This document shows, one piece after another, positions 21,188 through 36,100 of a stretch of 64,000 nt of DNA. A program made the translations under genes and the position numbers. The stretch is from Apostichopus japonicus (Eukaryota > Echinodermata > Holothuroidea > Aspidochirotida > Stichopodidae): the NCBI RefSeq assembly GCF_037975245.1, contig NC_092564.1, positions 26,764,984 through 26,828,983 on the forward strand, in the 5' to 3' direction. Numbering within the stretch: the first letter of the stretch is position 1; each line of letters opens with the position of its first letter. The notes beneath the pieces were generated by a model. It was given only the letters and a program-made list of their open reading frames with translations, was not told the origin of the DNA and ran no database searches.

Positions 21188-24100
21188 GTAAGTACAGCAT
21201 CCCTCCCCTCCCTTCCCCATCCCCTCCCCTTCACCCCTCTCCTAACGAAAAAAATTCTGAGCATGCACAGTCCGTAGCCTAGAGAGAGAATGAAATGAAA
21301 TTTAAAGGATTGCAATCACTGTGTGAGTGCTACATTTATCCACATTTAAAAGAATTGTCTGGTAGCCCTAAGAAGTAACCTTAAAAAACGATAAATAATT
21401 TTCCAAACATGTTGTCAAAGTATGAGAACGCTAATGTTGCGTTTGACAGAGAAACGATTTTTTAATCGTTAAGGATGGACATCTCAAATATGATTTGAAC
21501 AGTTACGAAATAAACGAATGTGTCATCATCTTCGCAAATGCAGAGTGCGACATAACCCACGCACCGTACAGTACCTACGGTAATAATAAAAAAACGTGTT
21601 TGTATACAGTTTAATTTCTTCCTTAATTTTCGGTGAAATTTCTTACAAATTACAGTAGATATGGTTTTAAAAACTCCTTAAGCCGCCATACTGTATATGT
21701 AGTAGATCGTTGGTTTCATGGTTTTGTGTAACACAAGATAAGTTTGAACAGCAGACTCTTCGTTGTTACATTGCGATGTTCAGCTCCAATGCGAAGAATG
21801 TTCACATGTATAGGCTACTCTAACGTTTACAATCGGACAGTTCTGCGAAGCCTAAGCTTCTCGGTACTACATTCTGCTCTGACATAGATTCCGCCAAGTT
21901 TCATCTTTCGGTGTTCCAAATACATTTCTTTTTACTGTAAAGTTGATCCGTGAAGTTAATTTCAGCGATTTCGAGAACAGTTTATGAACAGTGGTTTGAG
22001 TGGGAGAGTGTATTATGTGCAACGCTATGTATGTATACCAACTGGGCATGGTAGGCTGTATACGTTCGCGCTATGTACGTAGTATATAATAAGCCATCAG
22101 CTGTGCGTGTACACACGAGAGTGTATTTGCTGTGGAAATAGGAGTGATAACTTCAAGTCGCTCGTTTTGCCTATTTGCCTGCACAACGTCAATCACCAAA
22201 TTGATACGTTCGAACAAACGGTGCTTTTGGTGAGAAACTGGTGAATTTGAAAACCAGATTTCTACAAGCAGAAAATGTTGAATGGGGACAATTTTCACAT
22301 GGTTAGAAAGAAAAAAATAAGAACTACAAGGACAATGTATCAAAATCTTCCACCAGACAATTCCTTTAACTACACAATTGAGGAGAAAATAAAAAAAAAA
22401 CAAAGCATGTCAAATTCAGCTGGGGTATGATGTCAAATTTCCATAATAATACGGACCAATTGCAGTTGTAATTCTTAATACGTCACAGGTACTGTATGCC
22501 ATAACAGTATGATGTTATCTAAGAATCAATATACCTTGGCACAGAGGACACCATAGTAACATACACAACAGTGTGCTACACAGATGTCTTGGGAATACAA
22601 ACCAGGACTTGGTCCATCTATATATTTCTGATATCTAGGTCAGGTTTAGGAGGTTAAGAGAGGGAGATTCACAAGTTTTTTGGGTCTGTAACTTATAGTT
22701 AAAGAAGGCAACTGTATGCAACATTTACAATGTTGATCAGGAACCTGTAGTCTGAGCATTCTGAATATATTTACCTGAAAAGATGATACCTACAGTAGTT
22801 AACAGCCACGGTAAATTTGCATAACCTTTGAAAACTATATGGATCCATTTTCCCTAGTAACAAAAAAAAAAGTGCTTTCACACTGTTCATCACAATTTTA
22901 CTTTACCGGTGGTGAGAGTAACTTTTACCACCCAAAATTTTAGTCCGTTGATAAGAGTAGAGGAGTATGCACAAGTCCATACTAAACAGAACGCTACAAA
23001 TTTCAATCTGTAGATCACCGGTGAACTGAGAGGTTACTGTATTATGGTGAATCACAACAAAAGTTAGAACCAGAGGGACACACTGAAAACACTGTTCACA
23101 AACCTTTCCCCACAGACCTGTCTGACATTCTTAAACAGAGTGGGCAAAAAGGATAGAAGGGTCATTGACTTGTACAGTAAGGCATCCTGTCAATTGTAGG
23201 ATTATGAAGGGTTGGGGAGAGGGGATGAAGGAAGGGGTGGGGGGGAAGCAGTATCTTGTATCTAGGCTGTGTAGAACATCCTTTGCACTCTGCATCCTTG
23301 CGAAATAGGCACTGCTGGTCTGCAGAGTTAATCTATGTTGCTTGATATTGATTCAGCCTTGCTGCAGGGGATCTTGCAGCAGCTGCAGCTTTTCTTCTTG
23401 AAAAGGTTTCTACGGATAATAAGGAAATACCGATGTGGAAGGTTGCACTTCTGTACTTACAGGAGCCATGATACACAATACAGTTATTTTAGTTTACCAG
23501 AACCTAACCGGCTGCTTTAAGGACATTAAGTGGATCTTTTGATTAGTGCCCTAGGTAGTTATGCTTGATGTTAGCATATTAATGAAAGATACAGGAGCAG
23601 AAGACGTCTTTACGATGTTACATCATTAACGGATTAATTATCGGAGAATTACCAGAGGAATTGCCATCCTACTGTGCGGTAATGCAGCTATCCCAACGGA
23701 CATGATTTACAGACACATATATCCGTACATGTGTGTGTGAACCTGCAGTATAAAGTACAGCACTCTCATAGTACTCATAGTACTGTCAAGATGGGTGAGT
23801 CAGACTGGAAGCCTGCACTAATCAGATTTTATGGAAAACACTCGTGGGATTGATAGCAGAATTTAATTATTACCAGTCATTTCATGAAATGAGGCCAATT
23901 ATGTTAGACTTTAGGGTAGAAATCGGTGATGATAAAAGTAGATCTAAGCTGTTCCTAAGTTGTTAAATGACTTTTAATTCTTGAAGCTGTAAGAATCAGA
24001 TCAACATCACAGATGACAATGAGTGGATGCTGGAAGGTGTCGCTTGCTTTCTTCTGCCTCTAGCAGAGTGAATCAACGGCAGAAGATGGAACCAACGAAA

Positions 24101-27100
24101 AGTACACAATTCTGTCGGTAGGTAGAAGAGTCACCAACTGCAGATATGTTACAAAATCCAGCAGATTACCACTCACGGGCAAATTGGGAGGGGATGTAAA
24201 TATGGAGGGAGGGGAGGGGGTGGGGGTATAAATAGATGGTGGAGGTCCTTTATAATGATGGACCAGTGGTCGTGGCTTCAAATAATGTCTTAAAGGGGTC
24301 AACATACTATTACAGTATGTGTATTAAGCAGTATTTTTTTCAACCAAGGAAAGAAGTCTTAGGCTGTTGTGCAATGTTGTGAGCACAAACCTCCTGCAGT
24401 ACTTATCGCCTTCCTTAAATTAATGCACAACTTTCTAAAATAAAGAGTTTTGCACTTCAAATGCGAAATACATCCTGTTTACTGTACATATTAATATTAT
24501 AGGGCCTGTTCAATAATTAACAGTGAGGTGGCTTCACGGAGCATGGTTGGCAGGCAGCCTTGTCGAGCTGAGATCCATCCCAAGGTTCCAGTAGAATGTG
24601 TTATTGCTATAGGAACTGCTACTTACATATGGATTTTTTAAAGTGTAGGTATAAGTTTATAATTGGAAGGACCTAAATTAACATTCATATCCAGTGAATG
24701 AGGAATGCACTTGTACAATTTGCTACAATAAACTACTGTAAGGCCTGATTAGTGAGTGCAAATTGCACAACCGTTTTCAATTGTGCCTAGATTGCTGCAG
24801 TACAGGTTCAAGCTTGGTGTTCGCCCATCAGTGAATTGTCAACAAGGGAGAAAAACAGCTGGCATAACAACCTACACAAAGGTACTGCACAATGGTGGAA
24901 GTCTTGTAGTTTGCATACATCTGTAGAGTAGAGAAACTTCAATACTCTCCCTATAGTGTTGTGGTGGGACCCCCATCCTGTTGGTACAGTATAGTACAGC
25001 ATGAATTATAAATGTTACACACAGTACTACAGTATGCTAATTTGTGTCCTGTATCTTCATACACTACTACCTGGACAGGCTAACTACATACAGTCTGTAT
25101 TGCTAGTAGCAGACTTATAGCAAGTCCATTCTTGTCCCTGTATTCTAGCACAGTTACCTGTAATTTGTACTGGCCGATTGTACTCATACCCTTTACTCCG
25201 GGCAGTTTTGGAATGTACTACAGTAGTGCAGGATTAAGTAAGTTGTACTCAAACTATTAAAGGAACCTGGTACCTCATACTCAAAGCAAGGAGTATTCTT
25301 CATGTCCTGGTACTCATGCATGCTATCGTACTCATGCGTCATATGTCTGGCGAGTTAGTGTGCGTATAAAATATTACACACTAAAAGTACAAATTATACT
25401 AGAGTATGTATGTATGTTCTATACTGTGTACAGACAGTACAATTCCCTGTGAGACTTTAAAAAAAAAAGTCAAGAAGTTTCCCTTGCAGCTTGCATGCAT
25501 GATGTTACTTAATACCAAACGGATGGCATACTATGCAGGTATACCATGCAGTATGTGTTTAATATATATACCATTTCTACTATTCTTTTTGCTGGACCCC
25601 TGTGTCTTGGCTAGATCGTTTCTTCAGGGCTGTGTATTTGTTCTATGCGTTTGGTATGAATCTGGACTGATCTGAAGGTCATGCACCTCTAACAACAATT
25701 CAATAGTGAATTGCTGAAATACTGTACAGTATATCAAAAGTTGGAGATTTTGAACAGTACTGTAAGCTGCAGACTTAACAATGTTTTGTAGTGCTGTATG
25801 TACAGACTAAATATCATCAAATTTCCTCCCATATAGGTGGGTAGTATTTTGCCTTAGTCTGAAAATATTAAAAGTCATGTGTTTGAAAATTACAATACTC
25901 ATAAGTTTGTTTTTTGAACAATTTTAATATAACCTACACTGTTGTTGTTGTTATTATTTTTTTTAGTCTGCAAATTATATTGTTCCCACTGAATACAATG
26001 GTAGTATATTTTCCACATAATGATGCGCTGACCATTCTCTTTGCTTCCAGTATAAATTCATTAATCATGGTGTACTGTACTGTACATGTAGGCAACCTGT
26101 AAGAAGTTTGCAGACTGGACATTTTAGCATTGCATGTTGAAATTCCAATATCCAGAAAAATGAGTAAAATTCTTAATACTTTTTTATGAGCATGAATAAA
26201 TGACCCTCTTCCAGCGAGCACTTGCACCTCATAGCACTACACAGACTACGTACCTTGATTTACGTGACTCACTTCCTCCGTGAGAACTTCCATAACTGTT
26301 ACCTTGGCTAACCTCTTAGTTAAAAGAATCTTATTAATGCTTCATAAGCCGATAGATGGTGCATAAGTCTACCGCACTCTACTGTGCCCCCCCCAAACCC
26401 ACCCCCACCACCCATCCTTTCCTCCATCAATATTAATTTGTCTCTTATAGTGAAGAACATTAATGTTATCTCTTTTTTATTGGTGGAAAAGATACATGGA
26501 TAACTGAATCACTAGAATGTCCCCTCCCCCCAGCCATTTTTTGATGCCTTGACTGCTGGCATTCCAAAGTCAGCACTCACATGCAAATTTTATTTTGAGC
26601 ACCGGAGAGCAATCGGCAAGTTACGAACGGTTGTTGACAAATGGAAGACACTTCTTCCAAGTTCAAACTTGTTGTAGTATATAATTGAACTGCACTCGGA
26701 CGGACGGTGTGGGCTAATCACCATTGGTCCTAATACCACAAAATTGGGAGCAAAGCGCAGAAGTAATTAAAATTTGACAGCGATGGCTTGGTACAGCGCG
26801 TGAGTCATCCTTACTCGCAGCAAACCATCTGGAACGATTAGGCACATCACGCCATTGGGCACTCACATCTTGTCAATGCAGCGTGACAAAATTACAGAAT
26901 AACAAAACCCGAGCGATTGTTTATACCCATTTGATTGCTAGTATTAGAGGGACAAACCTGATACTGTCATTTTAAAATGTTACATCCTTCTGAGGAAACT
27001 GTGTGAATGGATTTGTTTACACTCTGGCGTGACAAAATGGAACCATGGAACGCCTGAAGTGTGCTGGATACTTAGTCATTATTTACCCTTCCCACCTGCA

Positions 27101-30100
27101 TCTGATGTTTGACTACTGTAGATATTAAGATATTAAATACTGTAGGCCTAATAGTTACAATTTGAAATTTAAAAATAAGAAAAAAAAGGAAAAAAATTAT
27201 GATGATAATGATGTGTTCAACTTGGCAGAAGAGATTTAAACAATTCAATTTACATTCAAGCGGATATTTAAATAAATAGTAATATAGATTTAAGAAGAAA
27301 GGGAAACATCGTGTAGAATTTGTTAGCAAGTTGGTAAAATTGTATGCATTCGATCATGCTTGTGGTTCTGGTTCATGGAATAGATATTTAATCTGAAATT
27401 GCTGCGCTCTTTCAAGCATAACGTTATGTAAGAGCTAGTCATACCATGCTGGTTAATTAAAGTTTGCGAAGGGTTAATAATTGACAATTAACCGATGAAG
27501 CAGAAATTGGTGTAAGTCAAAGAGGGTCACATTTTCACTGCAAGATTAAGGTGTTGGTCTCTTTACTTGTTCTGATCTGTAAAGATGGTCTTTAAATATA
27601 TTTTTTTTATAGTGTTGATTCATTATATTTACTTCACTCCTCTCTTACCTGTCCCCTACTACACTAACGCACTTACCTAGCCTACCAAGAAGCCACTGGT
27701 AGAATGTTACAGCATAGAACAGGCCTAATTCAGCCAGACAATTGGCTGAATTTTGTGGCCTGTAGCTCTCCTCACTTTAAAGGGAGCCTGTTTTCATTTA
27801 AGTAATCATCATTAATGCAACTTACATATGTAGGTTTGCACATAAACCCTAACATTTTTTGCTTACACCACCTATACCTACACTTTAACTGTAAGTCCAC
27901 GAAAAACCTCTCATTATCAATTAGCAACTTTTTCATTTCAACATGAAAAAGTCAAAGTAAAGGTTAAATACGGATTGTAATTTTGCTACAAACGTTAGCT
28001 TTCTCGATATACAGTATGGACTTGTTAGCTTAGGTAGTGCTGTCAAGGACTTAAATTGTATTCCCGAGGTCAGGTACTCAAATCTCATTCCAGAATCCAG
28101 CCAGTAGATTATCTGAGCACTTTTTTTCCAAAACTAATTGTAATTCTAACTTCCACCTAACCTCGGGTTAAATTTGTTTTTTTGTGCCATCTAATCATTT
28201 TTCAGGAATTGAAGGATAACTCTCATCAACTCTGCCAGTTAGAAACAGAAGCAAGCTCCATGAAAGATGCCTTGTTACAACTACACTTTAGTACTCAGTC
28301 CATGCAGGAAGATATCATGGCAGCTCATAAGACTAGTGAAGTCAAGGGTAGGTCAAAAAATTCATCAAAGTCAAGTGTTTTGGTTTAAAGCTAATATCAT
28401 GGATAATCCTGCTCATAGTATGGGAACATCATGTCAGCAGAGAAAATGTCCTAAATAGTTACCAAACTAATTTGTAGTTTTGAATGCAATATCTAGAGAA
28501 GACACATGAATTTGAAGGTTTTCAGTATTATCACCAAATCTGCTAGAAAGTCAAATTATGGTCACCCATGCTTTACATTTCAACACACATTTTTACTGCC
28601 TCACTAAAGTTAGTTCTCCCTCAACGAGGGGTTAAATTGAATATTTAATCATCCTCAGTGGCTGGGAATAATTTTCGAGAGTCAGAGCCTCTATAGGAAG
28701 AGTACAAGTACTTTTGAAAACATCTAGCAATTTTTAGCCTGCAAAAAGCTTTCGGCCCATACAGCTGAATGTGCCAGTTGCAGACTACTGAGGGAACAAG
28801 TTCTTGACCTATTAACATCCATTCTTGTTTCTTTCTGTACACATCGGTGTTTTTGTCTTTTCGTTCTGTAACTCTCACTGTTCTGTCCTAGATCATACAA
28901 GATGACAGTATACATTTAGTTTCAGTTGAGTTGAGTAATCTTTGAAACTGTTATAGCAATTAACAAGTATAACAAAGTGGCTTCCAACTTTTGCAATCTA
29001 TTTACTTTGTTTTCTTTGATTGTATTTTGCAAGACTCGAAATAAAAAAAAGGTGTAAGTTCATGTTTTTTCATGATTCTAATCATTGTTGTGGTGACTGC
29101 TACCAATGTCTACCAAATCTTCCACACATTGATGTCTTAATCTGAGACATTATGTCACCTCTCAGCTAGGAAATCTCTCTCCTACTTACTGTACATCTGG
29201 CGACCATTGTGTCCCCCTTTCTTTGTGGTATTAGCAGTAATCTCTGCCAGTGGTGCTCCGATCTTATGATACAGCATTAAGCCAAACTAGGAATCAAAAT
29301 CCCTTTTAGTTTGTCAATCGTTTAATGACACTCCCCCGCTGTTATTAGCTACCAGTTGTCCGCGACCTCAACTTGTAAAACTGATGTGAAATCGGAGAAC
29401 GTGAGGGATGGTAAGGAAAACATACGGAGAGAAAGCAGCCCGGAGGTAAAGAGATAGGATTGCGTGAGCGTTGCATGGAGAGAGAGCTGGTTAGCTGCGA
29501 CAGTGACTCATGCCGTGGTGCCGTGGTATCTCAAATATGCCAACAACCATTCCCTTCTGTACAGCTGGCTTGAAAATTACATATATATATATCCGTTTGT
29601 CTTTCTGTTGTTCTCAGTTTTTGATAATAATTTTTTGAAAGCGATTGGTCAGGGCATTTGCATTACTTAAGGAGTAGTCACTCTTACTGTAGTTGGTACA
29701 TGGTTTTGTCAAATTTGCTTAATAAAAATTTCTTTCATTTAAAGTGACCTCAGTTTAATTTAGGTTTTTTACTCTACTATTGATGAAATGTAATCAAGGT
29801 TGTTTGTTCAGATGCATGTCTTGGTGTGTTCAGGCTGGGGAAATAAAGAAGGCCAAGAAATATAGCAAGGGTGACCATAGAACATAATAAAAGTAACAAC
29901 TTTATGCTCGGCGATCAGATGAGCTGGTACGATCGCACAAAACTGGAAACAAAACTTGAGAAGTGCTGGCGACAAAAAGTTGTCATTGGGAATGGAGAAA
30001 GTTGGGCATATGCTGGATTCACAAGGATACTAAATTTGTTAGGGCTCTTTAAATACTGTCTGCAGCAAATTTGCTGATATAATCTTATGGCTTGATTCAG

Positions 30101-33100
30101 AGTTGCATCACAGGAAATATTCATAGACAGGAACAGGAAATATTTAATTTAGTTTTCCAAATTTTGTTTAGCACTTTTTGATGACTCTGAAGTTTGTCTC
30201 ATATATTGAAAAAAAAATAAGTGGTTCACATATAACACATTACTATACATCTTTGTATATAGCAATTTGACCATTTGGCATAGCATTTTGTGATGTTATA
30301 CTGGATAAATGACTCCTTTCACTGCTGTTGGTTGTTTCTAGTTGACTTCACTTCTAGCTTACCTGTCTCCTCACAACCTTAGCACTCTTCCTCTAGAGTG
30401 AACTGTAGACCATTCTTACACTACATGCCCTCTACGACCGGCCACTTCCAGTCGAAGCCCCTCCCACTCCTTCTACAGTACCACCCAAAGATTTGGAATT
30501 TTAAAATCATTGTATATTAATACTCTTAATGTGCTTATTCAAATATCTTTAGCACTTGTCAAGAAAAGTGGTGAAAAATTAGAGACCTGTAACATTTTTT
30601 TATATTTCAAAACAGATCTGATTGATGCATACTACATACTGTAACAAATGTACACCTTATAATGATCATTAAAGGTAGTAAGGTTAGATTAGCAACATAC
30701 TCACCAAACCTACACATCTCTCTTACAGTGTACATATTGGTCATTCTTTGTTATTTTGCTATATTTTCTCAGACAACCAAATTTTCTGTTTGGGCGACCA
30801 AATAAACAAATATATGGATATTCAAGGCACAACCAGAAAAGAAGCAAGAATATCCTTAAAAATTTGCCCTGCTTTGGAAGAATAACTTGAACCATGGTTA
30901 TTTGTTAAAATTCCTTCAGAAATTTTAATGGCAACTAAAACTCTTGTGGTCAGTAAAGCTTTGGTCTGTTCAGTTGTTCTCAAGAATTCAGAAGAGCCAA
31001 AATTAATCTGTCATAATACCTTACTTCTTGCAGTATATATGTTTAGTTTCACAAATATTATTTTCATAATGGCTCCTGTCGTAAGCCGCAGAAATGGAAG
31101 ATAAATTTGTGCAAAATCTTAGTTTTAAAAAGTAATCACTCTACATTTGAGAGGATTTAGATGCCACAAGAACCGCATAATTTACTCGCAACTCATCGGA
31201 AATGCTCCGTCATCCTTTTCACAAAGTGTCCTCTTGTGCTTGATTTCAAATAGATGGATATTACCTCCGGAGACCTTGGTATCATTTAATGAAGAACTTT
31301 TTTTTTCCAGATTGAGATCTTGCCTCTCTCATATCGAATTAAGAGCTTGGTTTTCCGTCCGAAAATGAAAGCCGTTGTCCTTCAAAGCAGAGACATGCAG
31401 CCAACTCTTGTTTGCCGATTTATATTGGTATTAATAAAAAAGGAACAGAAAAAAAGAATAGCCTTGCATTGTTGTGTTGCTCTTTAATGAATCTTTTGTT
31501 GTTAATTGTTCTGAAGAGAAATAGAAACAGTGATATGTCACGGAGAGTTTATATGCTGACCTTTACAACTGCAAATATAGAATTTCTGAGGCAGCTTCTT
31601 TGGAGCCATCTTCTTTTTTTTCTTTTTTTCATGTCTATGTCAATAACAAATAAATAGGGAAGCCTCACAACATTGGCGCCATTGAAAGTGTGTAAGGACT
31701 TTGTGGTTTAAAATATTTCAGCATTAGTAATTAAATAAACTCAGTTGAATCACAACATATGTTTGTTGTTGTTGTTGCTATTCTAACTTTTTACTCGAGA
31801 AGTAGAAGAGGGTTGGGAACCGCCCCCAAAAAAGGATCCTTGTGTGTATTCCCCATCCTCACTTCTCCCTTCTCCTCCCACAGCCCACATAACTTCAATT
31901 TTCTCAAAATGCTCAGGCAATTGCTTTCTCTGCAATGTAAATTTTATTCAGTACATTAATGTTGCTACAAAGTCACCTAAAAACACAATAATTTGCAGAA
32001 TTCTCAAGATGCTCACAGCAGCTGATGACAAAGCCATGGAATTTAAACCTGAAATTGAGTTCATGTGACACTTTCAGTCAGTTTTCCATTTTTCATTTAT
32101 TTATATCAAAAAATGCCATAATCGAAATTAAATATGCATAATGAACTTTTCATAATGTAAAATAATTACAAAACCAAACCCTGTATTCCTAAACCTTGCT
32201 GTATAGACCTAACAGAGAATATCCCCCCCCCCCCAAAAAAAAGAGAATTAACTCTGATTGGTTCCTTGATGACCATAGCGCTTAAAATAAACATAGAGTT
32301 GCTACCAGGACAGTCTGGTACAGTACATTCATAAACACCGCACAATAAGTAAGAATTTTTTATACTGTTCTTCGATCCCCTCTTTTGATTTTTAAAATTC
32401 TTGAAAACACATGAGCTGTGACTTCATTTATTGTATCAAAGCATGCCTGTAGTATCAAGTGATGAAATTTGGCACCATAGTTTAAGGACAACTTGCTTGG
32501 AGTTTTGTCCAATGTGTAAATAACAACTAGGTAAAGAAAGCCTTTTCTGTCTCCAGAAGGTGGTGAATCATTTGTAAAGAAAGAGCACCAAAGTACAGTA
32601 CAATTTGTTTCACTTGAATTAAAAAAAAAAAATTATAAAGCAAAAAAGAATCACAAACACACAAAAAACCATCACAAAAATGAAACCATAAGAAGTGTAG
32701 CAGAGCTGAAGAAAGTAATGTAGAATAAAGGCCAGAATAAAGGCAGAATTAAATTAACAAACTAGAGGAACAGAAAAGCAAAGAAAAAAGTAAGAGAAGA
32801 GAAGTGACGTTTCTTATATGTTAATATTAATTTCATATTAAGGTGGAGGGTATATATTGAAATGTATAATATACATCTATATAGAGCTTCTATATCCAAT
32901 TTATTCTTCAGCTTTCTTCGAGAAAAACCCAGATCAAAACGTATAGAAATAACCTGAAGTCAGAATCTGTTAGACTTTGAACAAATCTTGGAATAAACTC
33001 AATAGAATTATTTATCCCATGACAAAACTGCTGACTTCTTCGTCAAAATATTGTTTTAATGTCAAAGGTGTATCCCTATCCATTGATAACCTGACTACCC

Positions 33101-36100
33101 TTTAGACCTAAATTCATGCATTACTCTGGTTCCATTGATTTCTTGTACTATATATGTATGTATATAGATATATATATACCCTTTTTTCCCCTAGGTATTA
33201 TTCTCAAGTGCCTTTCTTTAAAAAGGAATCATAAATATTATTTAAAGTGCTTGTCAAAATACAAGGAACCAAGTAATTGGATGGAGGCCATTCAAAATGC
33301 AAGGGATCCCAGGGTGAAATAAACTGGTACCTTGAGAGCGAAGGAAAGGTTGAAGAATTTGGGACTACCTGCTGGAACCTACCGTAGCTGTAGGAAGTTA
33401 GCCTTAGTGTCACATACAGTAGTGTATTTTGTTCTACATGTATGTTCAATGTAGTGGAATTAATGAACAACCATACTGCACATTGTACAGTTTATATACA
33501 TATACATATATATAGTATATAAAGTTCAGTAATAGCAGTATAGTGCCTAATACAACTGGTGCAGAGCTAGATGCATAAACAGGCTATTCCATCGCGTTGC
33601 AACTCAAGAAATGGAGTGATCGATTTTCTTTCTTTTTAAGTCTTAGATATGTTTTGAGAGCTCAGTTTCTTTTTGGTAACATTCGTTGTGGAAAGATTTG
33701 GTGTGGTTGTTGTACCTTGAAGCTTCCACTAGCCAGACCGATATATATGGCTGTCTCTTGACCAGTAGTGACCTTTGCCTTGTACCTGTACAGTAGATTA
33801 TATCACTGGCGAGACATTCCCCAGACGGGGCAGTCGTCCTTTTTTCTGCAATTGCAAGTGATTTCCTTGGTCTCCAGGTTTGCTTTTGATATGATCTTGT
33901 TATGATTAGGTAATACCCCCTCATTGACAGTTATACAAAGCCAGTTTATTCGCATTCATACACTTGGTGAGATTCAAGTAGACTCACACTTGTTGTTAAA
34001 AAACTTTATAAAAAATATTATTATTGTCTTTTCAGGATTAAACTAGGAGTTAATTTTGCTTTGAATGATTTGACACCATCAAAACTATTTCCTGCCCACT
34101 GTTTTTATTGGCAGCATCTTGCGTCGTTAATGAGGTTTGTTAACGATGCATGCATAGAATTAAGACTTTCGTCTGGAAAATTCTGCAGCAGTCATTATAT
34201 ATTGCTCACTGGGCATTGACTGCGTTCTCTGTTTTCCTTGAAGGAGGATGTGTAGCACTGGTTCTGGTTTAGTGATTGAGAAGACGTTGTTGGGATTCTG
34301 GTTCACCAAGATCCTCTCGACCGTAACTTTCGATGATTCACACATGGAATAAGAACTTTGCAGGATATGAATATAGAATTTTTCCATAACAGCAGTTTTT
34401 TTGTGCAAAATATGCCAAACATATGTCTGCAAACTTATGGATGATATATCAAGTTTTTGTTTCCATTCGAAGCAATTTGATCTCAACTCTTTTATAGAAA
34501 TCTTTCTTACAAAGTGAAAAAGTTGGATTTTCCCCTTTTTTTCCAGTAGTCTGGCACACTGTCGGCACCCTATATAACTAGAAAGCTGTTTTTGCTGATG
34601 TCCACTGATAGTGGTAACATCATTTTCTGTTGAAAGAAACCTGGGCATGCTTTGCTCTCCAAAATATTGAAAAATACTGTAAATTGTTAAAGCAAAAGTG
34701 TGCTATTGTTAGCAATTTGTGGGAAGTATTAAGTATCTGGAAAATATCAGTTTAAATCATCCTATCACTTGCTGGGGAAAAAAAAAAAGTTGCTTGAAGA
34801 CAGGATGTGGATTGCGACAAATGTGTCACTTCCAGAGAGAAATATTTAGTCATGATTACCGGCTCAGCGTGGAAACACCTAAAGAAGAAACGAAATCCAT
34901 TGAAGGGGAAATACACTTAGCTTGTGCTGTTCATCTGATTGATGATTTCCTTTCAAAATAAAAAATGCAGTGATTGTGTCATAAGAAGATAATGCTATAT
35001 GTCTGCTATATTTATTATGCAGTGTTCATAAATGTCAATTGACCCCAAGGGAACTTAGAAGCCAAGGGGCTGAATCATTCCCCACCTCCCTACACCATTT
35101 CTTTCCGAGGGCAAAATATTTATAAGTAATCTCAGTGTCCAATAGGATCTGTTCGGCCTGTTCTGATCTCTGTTGCATCTTCCTTACAATTTTGAAGAAT
35201 TTCACACACTTTGTGATAAATTGATCAAGGTCGTTACCATAGCAACCTGTACTCTCTATAATTACCATAAATTAGCATATATTGTAAAGAAACAAAACAG
35301 ATGTGAATAAAGAATTATAACGGGAATAGTCACTTAGCATTCAAATGATTTTCTTTCCTTGTTAATCTGATCAATTAGTTCACATTCTTAGGAATATACC
35401 GTATTAAAGGTAATAAAATTTTAGGGACAAAGCAAAATATTTACGTGGTGCAGCCATATAGCACAGATGGCTGATGTGTAACAGATCTTTATTAAAATAA
35501 GTTTTCCAAAAAATAACATGCACTTTGTTATCGCAATGACACAGAGCTCTGAAAATGATGTCTTTTTAAATTTTTATTGACATATTTAGGGAAAGAGTTT
35601 AGTTCAGTTCATATATCACATCCAGATCCCCCCTCCCCCCCAGTTGTGGACCAATTTACCCTGAATATTTTGAAATGTTTCTGGCATTTGATTTCAGATC
35701 AAATTGTCTCGGTCACAAGGGATTACTACAAATGTTACCCAAAAGAAGCTCACTGAATTTGTAAGTCATCAGAGATGGAATGCTTGTTTCTTTTTTTGCT
35801 GCAAATGTTTGAAATCTCATAATTTTACCTCATCCTACGGCAACTTCTGCAAACTGTACTTTGTTAACGCCGATCGGGCTCCCCGCCGAGCGCTCTGCAT
35901 GACACGCAATATTGTTGTGGCCGGATGAGGCAAGAGGAAGTTAATCGTTCTCTTCCCGGAGAACTGACGAGTCTCATTCCTCTTCAGAGTTGCTGATATC
36001 ATTAGATTTGTTAGGCATGTCACTTTGAATTCATGTAACAATAATATGAAAAAAGCAGGGGAAAAAACTATTTAAACAAAATTGTAGTAGTGATATGGGA

